From: a virus
IMG/VR virus record: IMGVR_UViG_3300024319_000034
Location: 1-39,240 of that record
Reading direction: 5' to 3' (one strand)
DNA: 39,240 bases
This document shows, in pieces, positions 1 to 7,037 of this stretch. Every line of letters begins with the position of its first letter. Within the stretch, counting starts at the first letter, position 1. A program made the translations under genes and the position numbers. The notes under the pieces are model-generated. The model was not told the origin of the DNA and ran no database searches. It saw nothing but the letters and a program-made list of their open reading frames with translations.

Positions 1-30
1 ACAATATTTTTAAAAAACCTAATTTTGGAT

Positions 31-67
31 AAAAAAAAGGGAAAAACTTTTAAAGCTCATCCCTTTT
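31..67 (-). terminator. Rho-independent terminator after the 78-aa gene
   Basis: In the minus-strand RNA, AAAAGGGA pairs with TCCCTTTT across a 17-nt loop and runs into a T8 tract. It begins about 18 nt after the stop codon of the 85-321 gene and would end that transcript. Beyond it the window edge is reached without another gene. Confidence 0.7.
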
Positions 68-84
68 GTTTTATTATTCGCTAA

Positions 85-321
85 TTATTTGTTTACAGCT
101 TCAACCATTCCAGCGGCTAAGTGGTTTAAATAATGGAACACATCACCGTTCATAAAATCTATCTTTACTAATGTAGCTTTTATTGTTGCGTGGTACATTT
201 CCATGCTTTCAATAAAATCTACTAACATTCCATAAGTTAAACCGAAGTGACCGTCTAGATTAATAGTGTCGTCTAATGACTTTCCTTTTTCTTCAATTAA
301 TACTGTTAAATACTTTTTCAT
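85..321 (-). CDS. Hypothetical protein, 78 aa, early-type monocistron
   Basis: A short soluble protein beginning MKKYLTVLIEEKGKSLDD, with no motif, membrane segment or signal peptide that I recognise. The C-terminal half looks mostly helical. The ATG at 321 is supported by an upstream promoter (351-382) that would leave a leader of about 25 nt carrying the AACAATTAA motif shared with other single genes in this window. A clear terminator follows the stop. Promoter, one gene and terminator make it an autonomous unit, as expected for an early host-interaction gene, but the function is unknown. Confidence 0.7.
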   Translation of the reverse strand: MKKYLTVLIEEKGKSLDDTINLDGHFGLTYGMLVDFIESMEMYHATIKATLVKIDFMNGDVFHYLNHLAAGMVEAVNK

Positions 322-350
322 TTTATTATTGTTTAATTGTTAACGATAAT

Positions 351-382
351 CAAATTTACAACCAATATTCCAATAATCCAAA
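351..382 (-). promoter_or_regulatory. Bacteroidetes-type promoter for the 78-aa gene
   Basis: Reading the minus strand: -33 box TTTG at 382-379, a 20-nt spacer, then -7 box TAAATTTG at 358-351. This matches TTTG-N19/20-TAnnTTTG. The predicted start of transcription is near 345. A long A/T tract upstream resembles an UP element and nearly matches the one at 2844-2870. Confidence 0.75.
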
Positions 383-947
383 CTTTTCGAAAAAAAAACT
401 TAATTTATTTTCATTTATTTTTAGAGAGAGCACACGCGCACACTTAACTAGTAATTATACTGTTAATATTGTAAAGCATTATAGAAAAAGATAAACCTCA
501 GGTTATAGGCGATTTTGACAAATCACCTTTATTCCTAAGAAATCATTTAAAAAAGTATTGAAAAACTAATATTTGACCTTCTAATTGTTTCAATTTCTTT
601 ACAATTATATTTCACCATCTTTTTCAGGTGTCTCCAATTGGTCGCTATCACAAAGGCTTGGAGCAAAATATTAATTCAACAATTCAACTAGGCGCAATCA
701 AGTAATTATTTCTAACCAAAAACTTACCTTTTATATATGGCTTTAGTTTCTCAAAAAAATAGGCTTAATTTTTAACCCAACTTTCAAAAACAATTGACAA
801 ATAAGATTTAATACTATTACTTACTGTCTATGTCTACGATTTTTTATGTTTCAAATCGCTAATTGCAAATGTACAAAATAATATCCATATTTCCTAATTT
901 AAAAAGCGTTATTTGAAAAATAATTATTACGCTTTTAAGGTAGGTGC
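383..947. other. 565-nt stretch without an intact gene
   Basis: No convincing intact gene on either strand. It holds a possible transposase C-terminal remnant on the minus strand (547-675); an imperfect hairpin at 517-538 (9-nt arms, TGAC loop, one C/A mismatch); a tandem repeat AATTCAAC at 673-688; a lone -7-like box TACATTTG near 865-872 with no -33 partner; and an inverted repeat AAAAGCGT/ACGCTTTT at 902-936. The plus-strand reading frame at 276-494 has no promoter and looks accidental. Confidence 0.6.
547..675 (-). pseudogene. Possible 3' remnant of a transposase gene
   Basis: The minus-strand frame from just after a TGA at 678-676 to a TAA at 549-547 encodes about 42 residues containing LQAFVIATNWRHLKKMVK. 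This is reminiscent of DDE transposase C-termini, where a helix with Q-A-x-x-x-A-x-x-x-N-x-K-K-M precedes the end. There is no start codon, promoter or upstream continuation, and neighbouring frames are broken. The stop is followed by a hairpin (517-538), as is common near insertion sequence ends. The resemblance is from memory and the family cannot be assigned; chance similarity is possible. Confidence 0.35.
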
Positions 948-978
948 AAAAAAAAAGCACACCTTTTTACTGATGTGC
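948..978 (-). terminator. Rho-independent terminator after the 77-aa gene
   Basis: GCACATC pairs with GGTGTGC (one U-G pair) around an 8-nt loop, followed by nine T in the minus-strand RNA. It lies about 24 nt downstream of the stop at 1002. Confidence 0.75.
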
Positions 979-1001
979 TACGGTTTTGAGTGGTTGGGAT
1001 T

Positions 1002-1235
1002 TTATCTAATATTAGCCATTATGTGATTCCATAATTGGGCGTCTTTGTTCTTGTATAACATAATAGCTATTTCTCGCTTAGATAAGCTCCCAGCGTCTGC
1101 AAAGTACTCTCTTAAAGTACCTTTTGCTTTAATAGATAATTTATCCAACCAAGAACACTCCATAAAGTTGAAACCTACAAGGTCAACCATCATAGTAATT
1201 TCTTTTTTTAGGTTATTAGTTTCTGATTGTGTCAT
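1002..1235 (-). CDS. Hypothetical protein, 77 aa
   Basis: A small soluble protein starting MTQSETNNLKKEITMMVD and rich in charged helical segments (SKREIAIMLYKNKDAQLW). No domain is recognised. The start is set by a consensus promoter 40 nt upstream (1275-1305) and the sequence AAACAATG before the ATG, the same leader ending seen at 2775 and 15298. A terminator follows 24 nt after the stop, so the gene is an independent transcription unit. It is likely an early gene acting on the host, by position and architecture only. Confidence 0.7.
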   Translation of the reverse strand: MTQSETNNLKKEITMMVDLVGFNFMECSWLDKLSIKAKGTLREYFADAGSLSKREIAIMLYKNKDAQLWNHIMANIR

Positions 1236-1274
1236 TGTTTTTTTTATTTAATTGTTTTTGTCTTATTGACATAA

Positions 1275-1305
1275 CAAAGATAGGACTATTTATTTAATAA
1301 ACAAA
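1275..1305 (-). promoter_or_regulatory. Consensus Bacteroidetes promoter for the 77-aa gene
   Basis: TTTG at 1305-1302, a 19-nt spacer, TATCTTTG at 1282-1275, identical to the published consensus boxes. The predicted transcript starts near 1269 and has a leader of about 34 nt. Confidence 0.85.
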
Positions 1306-1334
1306 CTTTTTTTAAAATAATCTCAATAAAGGGC

Positions 1335-1364
1335 AAAAAAAAGTGCCACCAATTATGGCAGCAC
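1335..1364 (-). terminator. Rho-independent terminator after the nuclease-like gene
   Basis: GTGCTGCCA pairs with TGGTGGCAC (two wobble pairs) around a TAAT loop and is followed by T8 on the minus strand. It lies 31 nt after the stop at 1395 and just ahead of the next promoter. Confidence 0.8.
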
Positions 1365-1394
1365 CCAAACAATCAATCATGCTAAAAATAAAAA

Positions 1395-1739
1395 TCAAAA
1401 CAATTCTTTTATAGGTAATAGGATTCCTTTTGACGTATTATTATCACCCCCCTTTACATCTTTGTTGGTATTGAAATAAGGACGGCACACAGCTTTTAAA
1501 TCCTCGGTCTTGATTAAATGAAACGTGTTGCCCAAGCAAAAACAATAGTAATCGGCATCTGTTGTAGACAATCCACTAAGCTTACCCCTGCTTTTGTACT
1601 CTACAAATACGTTACCAGTTTCAAGCGCTTTAAGGTCGTACTTGACCTCTATTGTAGAACCTTGGAATATTTCCCCAAGTTCCTTTTCCTTCGTCATACC
1701 GACCTTTAAATCATGTCTAAAATCGTTGTTGTATTGCAT
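1395..1739 (-). CDS. PD-(D/E)XK nuclease-like protein, 114 aa
   Basis: The protein carries an acidic helix (EKELGEIFQ), then IEVKYDLK, then NVFVEYKSRGK, followed by a segment reading LSGLSTTDADYYCF. The order Glu, a spaced acidic residue, E-x-K and the S-G-I/L-S-T-T-x-A motif fits a family of small phage restriction-endonuclease-fold proteins. A role in DNA cleavage is inferred from that family. The frame also has an ATG at 1802, giving 135 aa, but the added N-terminus is a hydrophobic, low-complexity stretch; I prefer the ATG at 1739. It sits alone between a consensus promoter with a structured leader and a strong terminator. Confidence 0.6.
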   Translation of the reverse strand: MQYNNDFRHDLKVGMTKEKELGEIFQGSTIEVKYDLKALETGNVFVEYKSRGKLSGLSTTDADYYCFCLGNTFHLIKTEDLKAVCRPYFNTNKDVKGGDNNTSKGILLPIKELF

Positions 1740-1813
1740 ATAGAGTTTATTTACTTGGATTAAATAAATAATAATAAATATCAAGTTAAATGTGTTTCTC
1801 ATCTCAAAAGTTT

Positions 1814-1851
1814 GTTGGATGCTTTCGCCTTATCAGCTACTCACACCCAAC
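1814..1851 (-). ncRNA. Structured 5' leader element, unclassified
   Basis: In the minus-strand RNA, GUUGGGUG (1851-1844) pairs with CAUCCAAC (1821-1814) to make an 8-bp stem with one wobble. It encloses a loop containing CUGAUAAG and a stable GCGAAAGC mini-hairpin with a GAAA tetraloop. It lies in the roughly 160-nt leader between the promoter at 1906-1936 and the ATG at 1739. I cannot match it to a known riboswitch; the CUGAUAA...GAAA order only superficially resembles a hammerhead core. Confidence 0.35.
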
Positions 1852-1905
1852 TCATTAACCAAACCAAATCGAATCGTATGACTTTCGACCTTTGCCTTGT
1901 CGAAA

Positions 1906-1936
1906 CAAAGATAAGGGTTATTATTTAAAAAACAAA
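1906..1936 (-). promoter_or_regulatory. Consensus Bacteroidetes promoter
   Basis: TTTG at 1936-1933, a 19-nt spacer, TATCTTTG at 1913-1906. Predicted transcription start near 1900, well upstream of the nuclease-like gene, which implies a leader of about 160 nt. Confidence 0.85.
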
Positions 1937-1945
1937 ATAAAAGGC

Positions 1946-1982
1946 AAAAAAAAACCGAAATAAAATTAATTATCTCGGTTTT
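1946..1982 (-). terminator. Strong rho-independent terminator after the TM2-like gene
   Basis: AAAACCGAGATAA pairs with TTATTTCGGTTTT (one wobble) around a short AT loop and continues into T9 on the minus strand. It ends the unit of the 2037-2369 gene and lies right before the next promoter. A 62-codon frame crossing it is therefore unlikely to be real. Confidence 0.85.
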
Positions 1983-2036
1983 CCCACATTGGGGTCGTTT
2001 TAAGGTGTTTTTAGGTTTCACTTTCCCACCTCAACA

Positions 2037-2369
2037 CTATAAGTACGATATTCCATCATCACTTTTCCCATTGTACAACTCAATTTTATTTAGTTCTACC
2101 TGAGTATTGTACATTTCTATTTTATCATTGATTTTATTGACTCTATACCACAATGTAAAGAGGTCAAACAACGCCCAAAGTATAAAGGCTAAGAGCATAA
2201 AGCCGCCTAAACTGTAACCAGCTGCCAGGATGATTAAGCCAAATGTCGGTAATAGAAAATAACCTAACTGGGCTTTATACTTACCCAAATATAGGTAATG
2301 TAAATTTAAAAATAAGAAGCATAAATATGCTTTCGTAACGCTTTTTTGTTTTTTCTGTACTAGATTCAT
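2037..2369 (-). CDS. TM2-domain-like small membrane protein, 110 aa
   Basis: A basic N-terminus (MNLVQKKQKSVTKAY) is followed by a first hydrophobic segment with NLHYLYLGKYKAQLGYFLL and, after a glycine-rich linker, a second one ending WALFDLFTLWYRVNKIN. The pattern of hydrophobic segment, Y-L-G-K turn, second hydrophobic segment and W-x-L-x-D fits the TM2 domain, a two-helix inner-membrane module. The C-terminal 35 residues are hydrophilic. TM2 proteins are common in bacteria and have no settled function; in a phage it could modify the host envelope or block superinfection, which is speculation. It is probably cotranscribed with the upstream secreted protein, 28 nt away. Confidence 0.65.
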   Translation of the reverse strand: MNLVQKKQKSVTKAYLCFLFLNLHYLYLGKYKAQLGYFLLPTFGLIILAAGYSLGGFMLLAFILWALFDLFTLWYRVNKINDKIEMYNTQVELNKIELYNGKSDDGISYL

Positions 2370-2397
2370 TTTTTTAAGTTTTAAATGTTAATTAATT

Positions 2398-2775
2398 TTA
2401 GTAATCTGTGTTTTTTAAATACTTGTCAATCTCATAAATTACCATTTTATGGTCTACAAATACACCACCCTCCGCATTTATTTCTGTCCATTTTGTCATA
2501 AATTCAAGGAACCTACCATCATGCTCAGTTCCTTTTTTTGCCGTAATCATTTTACTATAAGGTTTCTCATAGTATTTAATGAGAGCTTCACATTGTTTAT
2601 TAATAAAGTAGACAATCATTGCGTTATCACCACTCCACTCTGATACTGCTTTAGTTCTAATTTGTAAATATTGTTCATCTAAGTTTTTTCGCACAAACTG
2701 TGAACTACTTGATAGTTGTGCTGTTGCTGAAATTGTTGAAATTGTGAATAACGCTAATAATAATAAATTTTTCAT
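2398..2775 (-). CDS. Secreted hypothetical protein, 125 aa
   Basis: A clear Sec signal peptide (MKNLLLLALFTISTISATAQ) with the Bacteroidetes-typical cleavage before Q, followed by about 105 soluble, mostly helical residues. No lipobox and no recognised domain. The product should reach the periplasm or beyond. The start is supported by the signal peptide, by AAACAATG before the ATG and by a promoter at 2816-2847 giving a leader of about 35 nt. The TM2-like gene follows in the same unit, so the two may form an envelope-directed pair, perhaps for superinfection exclusion (inference). Confidence 0.7.
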   Translation of the reverse strand: MKNLLLLALFTISTISATAQLSSSSQFVRKNLDEQYLQIRTKAVSEWSGDNAMIVYFINKQCEALIKYYEKPYSKMITAKKGTEHDGRFLEFMTKWTEINAEGGVFVDHKMVIYEIDKYLKNTDY

Positions 2776-2815
2776 TGTTTAAATGTTTAAAATGTTAATT
2801 AATAAATTGTTAGCA

Positions 2816-2847
2816 CAAACATAAAGGCTATTTTTTACAATTCCAAA
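2816..2847 (-). promoter_or_regulatory. Bacteroidetes-type promoter for the secreted protein/TM2 pair
   Basis: TTTG at 2847-2844, a 20-nt spacer, TATGTTTG at 2823-2816. Upstream lies AAGT plus a T tract and GAAAAG, nearly identical to the sequence in front of the promoter at 351-382. Confidence 0.75.
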
Positions 2848-2864
2848 CTTTTCAAAAAAAAAAC

Positions 2865-4289
2865 TTAATTAAATTTTATATTTTCTAGTGTTATGGTGTT
2901 TGTTCCGTAATTCAAATTAACAGTATTTGGTTTTAAATAATACTTGCAATCATCTGAATCGGTAACCGTAAACAATATAAACAATCCATTGTCATCTATT
3001 ATTTGTTTAAAATCACAAAAGGTAATATCAACTGGTTTTAGTTCTATACTCCCATCCGATAGTTCAATCGAGCAGCTACTTATTGAGGGGTTGTCTAAAT
3101 AATGAAACTTCTGGTAAAGTCCATTTGGCGAATCCTTATCAAAGTACAAAGGATAATTCCATTGGTCCTCTGGTGACTTAATAGGATAATTAGTCCCGTT
3201 TTCATTGCCCTTGTTACCGTTGCCATCCCATATTGTTACAACTATATCTGTTTCACTTCTAAACTCGTTAGGTGTCAAGCCTGAGAATTTACCCGTTGTT
3301 TCATCTATCAAAGGTGCATGAAAAGGCATTATTTTTTCACATGATTCCGCTAAAGGGTCGTTATTTTCAGTAAACTCTACAAGTGTACTATATATTGTTT
3401 GTGTTTCAATTACATAGTCAGTAATGCCGGCATATTCATAAGCATATCTAATACTTTTGCAGTTATCATCTTCATTATCAATATATTGCAACTCTATTGC
3501 ATTTGGCGTATAAAAATCTTCTAAACTTATTAATGTGTAATTATCTGAATCCAAAAAATAGGATTTATGTTCAAAAATAAGTTTATTATTGTTGTTTGCG
3601 TCAGTTGTAAAAATAAACTCGGCATTTAGCAATGTTGCAACGTCCTTAATCAAGTCTAACATTGTTCTAGTATTGCTTTTTGTATTTATAAACGAACCTT
3701 GCAGGGTTTGTGCTGAGTTATTGAAGGTAAAACAAAGGTTGTTGTAGGGTTCTGATGCAAGCAAGTTGGATTGTAGTGTCATGCCAGCCTTTTCTAATTG
3801 ATAATTCAATATATCAATAAATAAAAAAGAGGGATAACTAAGCAAACCACTTTCACCGCCTTTGTAATTAATGAAATCTGAATAAAAATTATCGGCTAAA
3901 TAGTCTTTCCACCAATACCGACTATCTAAAAAGTCTTTTCCTTGTTCAATTGTTGAACTTGTCAACATTTCAAACTGTATTTTACAATTGTTAATATCAT
4001 ATTTTACGGTTGACCTTTCTATTATGAAATCCTGCAACGTATCACAACAACTTATATATAATTGAGCGTCAAGGCTTTTGTTATTGCATAAGCTATCACA
4101 ACCGAAAAAATAATCTTTAATAAATTGGTATCCGCTATTTCCGATTACCGATATTTCACCAGTTACCGAAAAAGTCAGCGTTTTATCTTCGCTCAAATCA
4201 ATCGTTTCTGTCAAATCTTGTAAACCTTCAACGTCTGTCAATTCTATTGATATTGCATTGATTTCGTCCGTTAGTGTAATTGTATTCAT
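2865..4289 (-). CDS. Putative tail-tip/baseplate protein, 474 aa
   Basis: Lies directly after the tape measure gene; its ATG shares one base with the tape measure stop (TAATG), so the two are translationally coupled. That position usually holds a distal-tail or baseplate-hub protein. The sequence is acidic and beta-rich, starting MNTITLTDEINAISIELTD, with several cysteines (FGCDSLCN, ISCCDTL) and an aromatic segment SRYWWKDYLADNFYSDF. No peptidase or glycosidase motif is seen. The role is inferred from position; a receptor-binding function is the main alternative. No terminator is visible after the stop, and the next promoter overlaps its downstream flank. Confidence 0.55.
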   Translation of the reverse strand: MNTITLTDEINAISIELTDVEGLQDLTETIDLSEDKTLTFSVTGEISVIGNSGYQFIKDYFFGCDSLCNNKSLDAQLYISCCDTLQDFIIERSTVKYDINNCKIQFEMLTSSTIEQGKDFLDSRYWWKDYLADNFYSDFINYKGGESGLLSYPSFLFIDILNYQLEKAGMTLQSNLLASEPYNNLCFTFNNSAQTLQGSFINTKSNTRTMLDLIKDVATLLNAEFIFTTDANNNNKLIFEHKSYFLDSDNYTLISLEDFYTPNAIELQYIDNEDDNCKSIRYAYEYAGITDYVIETQTIYSTLVEFTENNDPLAESCEKIMPFHAPLIDETTGKFSGLTPNEFRSETDIVVTIWDGNGNKGNENGTNYPIKSPEDQWNYPLYFDKDSPNGLYQKFHYLDNPSISSCSIELSDGSIELKPVDITFCDFKQIIDDNGLFILFTVTDSDDCKYYLKPNTVNLNYGTNTITLENIKFN

Positions 4290-7015
4290 TATCTACGTTT
4301 TTTAATTTTTGACTGTAATCTCATTTGCCTAATGCTCAACCCACGTTCATCAATTTTAACCTCTGTTTTTAGGTTTTTGATGTATCTAAGTAGCTTATCG
4401 TTTTGGGAAATAATACGGTTATTTGTTTCTATTATTTGCTGCGAATCGTCCAAATTACCACCTAAGGTCACTACGCCCTTATCTCTCGTACTTTCTGCTA
4501 ATTTAAGTATATCGGTATGTTTTACACCTAAGTGCCTTAGACGTGCGCTATCGCCTTTAGGGATGACCATCTCGCCTTTTTCCAATTTTGCCATAAATTC
4601 ATTAGATTTCAATTTTCCACCCGTTGCCGTCCCCGTTTCATCTGCATAACTTGTACCATCATGAAAGGTAGGAGTGTTTTTTTGAACCGCCGCTTTTAAC
4701 GTTGCGATACTAGCAATGACTGACGCAATACCCGCAAGTCCTCCAACTAAACCACCTTTCTTAAACAAATCAATAACTAAAGGAACAGCATTAACTAATG
4801 AACTTGTTGCCGCCAATGCACTTTCAATCTTCGCTTGTTTTTGCTGCTGCTCCAAGCTTCTTTGCCTTGCTTTTTCAAGTGTTTCTATCTTTGCTTTTTC
4901 AATTGCGATAACTTCCTCGCTACCTTCTTTTCCACCTTCTACCGCTCTTTTAATACGCTCATCAGCCGCTTTCACTTGTGCATCAATATTATTTAGTCTT
5001 GCTTCTGTTGCTTTGTCATCTGCCGCAAATATGCTACCTGTTATGTCTTGCAATGCGCTTAAACCCTCACGTAATTTTTTGTTATTTTCGCTTTCGGGGT
5101 CAAATAATTTACCTACTTTTTCACCGAATCCTGGTGCTGCACTATCAATTGCACTATTTATTGACTCAGTATCTTTCTTTAGTTGTTCGGGTGATGTAGT
5201 TTGAATATTTAACTTTAAAGGTTCTTGCTTGTCTATTTCAACTTGCATCTTTTCCAATAGTTTTTCAGCCTCTTCCTTTATTATTGATTCTTCAAATAAT
5301 TGGGTTTCAACATCCTCAGCGGTAAATGGTTGAAATGATTCCCTTATTTTCTTCTCTTCTCTTTTTAAAAGTTCTCTAATTAGTTTCGCTTGTTCTTCAA
5401 TTTGTTTTTCTGAACCAACCAAACCAGCTATTGTCCGTTCTGCTGCTGTCCTCGCTTGTTCTATTTGCCGTTGCTCATCATCAATAATAGCCGCATTTTT
5501 TAAATCTATAATATTTTGTAGTGCTTCCTTCTCATCCTTTTCTTTTTTTTCTCTTATTTTTTTTCTTTCTTTTTCATTTATTTTCTCATTTTTTTTAATT
5601 ATTTCGTTTTCTTTATTTCCTCCATCAATAAAATCTGTATCGCCTATCCCTAATTGAGATTTTATATTTTCCTCTATTTCTTTCCTTCTTTGTTGTAAAA
5701 TATTTAGTTCATCCTTTAATATTGAATTATTTTTTTCCCTTGATGTACTTAGATTTAACTGCGCTCGTGTTGCTGAATTTATCCTTATATCATCGTTTGA
5801 GTCTATTGCTTGTTTAACTAAATCAACCCTTTCTTGTAGTGTTTTATTTGTTAAATCTAAACCTAGATTATATTTACTGTTTAATTTGTTTGCTACTTCA
5901 TTGGCTTTCGTTCTTTGTTCCGCTAATCTTCTTGAATTAATTGCAACTTCATTAGATTTCTCTTGTAACTTTTCATCTTCTGCTTGTAGTGCAATTTTTA
6001 AAATATATTGATTATTTACATCAGATAATCTTTTCGATAATTCTTCATTAGTTACTTTTTCAGAATCAAGGTTTGTTAAAAATGCTGGATATTCTTTCTG
6101 TAACTCATTTATTAATTTATTCCTATCCTCTTGCTTTATATTAGCATCTGTTATATTAGTAACTAACAAATTTAGTTCCTCTTGCTCGTTTTTTATTTTT
6201 TTCTCAACTGGAATAGATATAAATTCATTAAATTTATCAACCATTACACCAATTGCCAACCCTACATTTTTGGCAGCGGGTAAAAATTTTAAACCTATAT
6301 TTTTTAGAAGACCACTAAATGCACCTTGCACCGTTGACAATACACCGCCTAAAGTTTTAGATTGATTTATAGTTAGATTGTAAAATTTGCCCCCCTCGCT
6401 AGTTAGACTTATAAAAGCCTCTTCCAAGTTAGAAAAAGATATTTTCCCTTGGCTACCTAGTTTTTTTACTTCCCCCGCACTTACTCCTAACTGTTTTCCA
6501 AACTCTTCTAATATAGGTATCCCCGCCTCCGTTAATTGGTTTATATCCTCAGCAAATAACGTTCCTTGTACTCTTGCTTTTCCATATATCACCGCTAACT
6601 CATTAAAGTTTTTACCTGTGCCAGCACTTAAATCGCCAATAGCTTCTAAGGATGGAATTAATTTATTTTGTGATATTCCAAAAGCTAACAAAGCCTTACC
6701 CGCTTGGTTTACTTCCTCTGGCGTAAATGGTGTTTTTAGTGAAAACTTATTTAAATCTTTTAATACTTTTTCCGCTTTTCTTGCCGAACCTAAAAACGCT
6801 TCAAAACTAACTTTTGTTTTTTCTGATTGAATAGCTAACGCTGCTATATCTCTAGTAATTTTAAAAGCAATTGCACCGCCTAAAATTCTCTTTAATGATG
6901 TAATTGATTTTTTTAAATTGTCGGTTGATGTAGTTGATTTTTTTAAATCCTTTTGATATTCCTTAGATTTCAATATCAATCTAAGTATTACATTATTGTC
7001 GCTAATATTTGCCAT
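4289..7015 (-). CDS. Tail tape measure protein, 908 aa
   Basis: Scaffolds tail assembly, sets tail length and is ejected with the DNA. The N-terminal 250 residues contain the tape-measure domain: helices around FEAFLGSARKAEKVLKDL, the conserved TPFTPEEVNQAGKALLAFG, and GISQNKLIPSLEAIGDLSAG. Long coiled-coil stretches follow (about 270-720, with E/K-rich runs), then a Gly/Ala hydrophobic segment near 750-790 (GGLVGGLAGIASVIASI) that could insert into the membrane. At the usual 0.15 nm per residue, 908 residues predict a tail of about 135 nm, so a siphovirus. It follows the chaperone-like gene and is coupled to the tail-tip gene. Confidence 0.9.
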   Translation of the reverse strand: MANISDNNVILRLILKSKEYQKDLKKSTTSTDNLKKSITSLKRILGGAIAFKITRDIAALAIQSEKTKVSFEAFLGSARKAEKVLKDLNKFSLKTPFTPEEVNQAGKALLAFGISQNKLIPSLEAIGDLSAGTGKNFNELAVIYGKARVQGTLFAEDINQLTEAGIPILEEFGKQLGVSAGEVKKLGSQGKISFSNLEEAFISLTSEGGKFYNLTINQSKTLGGVLSTVQGAFSGLLKNIGLKFLPAAKNVGLAIGVMVDKFNEFISIPVEKKIKNEQEELNLLVTNITDANIKQEDRNKLINELQKEYPAFLTNLDSEKVTNEELSKRLSDVNNQYILKIALQAEDEKLQEKSNEVAINSRRLAEQRTKANEVANKLNSKYNLGLDLTNKTLQERVDLVKQAIDSNDDIRINSATRAQLNLSTSREKNNSILKDELNILQQRRKEIEENIKSQLGIGDTDFIDGGNKENEIIKKNEKINEKERKKIREKKEKDEKEALQNIIDLKNAAIIDDEQRQIEQARTAAERTIAGLVGSEKQIEEQAKLIRELLKREEKKIRESFQPFTAEDVETQLFEESIIKEEAEKLLEKMQVEIDKQEPLKLNIQTTSPEQLKKDTESINSAIDSAAPGFGEKVGKLFDPESENNKKLREGLSALQDITGSIFAADDKATEARLNNIDAQVKAADERIKRAVEGGKEGSEEVIAIEKAKIETLEKARQRSLEQQQKQAKIESALAATSSLVNAVPLVIDLFKKGGLVGGLAGIASVIASIATLKAAVQKNTPTFHDGTSYADETGTATGGKLKSNEFMAKLEKGEMVIPKGDSARLRHLGVKHTDILKLAESTRDKGVVTLGGNLDDSQQIIETNNRIISQNDKLLRYIKNLKTEVKIDERGLSIRQMRLQSKIKKRR

Positions 7016-7037
7016 TTTTCTATATTTTAAAAGGTGT

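Noticed and set aside
276-494. 72-codon plus-strand frame
   Set aside because: It starts inside a minus-strand gene, has no plus-strand promoter and crosses a minus-strand promoter; all credible genes are on the other strand.
865-872. Promoter at TACATTTG in the left non-coding region
   Set aside because: No -33 TTTG at the right distance and no clear gene downstream.
1814-1851. Hammerhead ribozyme
   Set aside because: CUGAUAA lacks the essential G of CUGAUGA, the second GAAA block and cleavage-site triplet are not in place, so I only report a structured leader.
1833-2021. 62-codon minus-strand frame between the TM2-like and nuclease-like genes
   Set aside because: It runs through a strong terminator and a consensus promoter, and its sequence is low-complexity translation of these signals.
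4716-5204. 162-codon plus-strand frame inside the tape measure gene
   Set aside because: Antisense shadow of the Ala/Glu/Lys-rich tape measure codons (Ser/Ala-rich product, no start context).
6387-6830. 147-codon plus-strand frame
   Set aside because: Antisense to the conserved N-terminal domain of the tape measure; composition mirrors the real gene.
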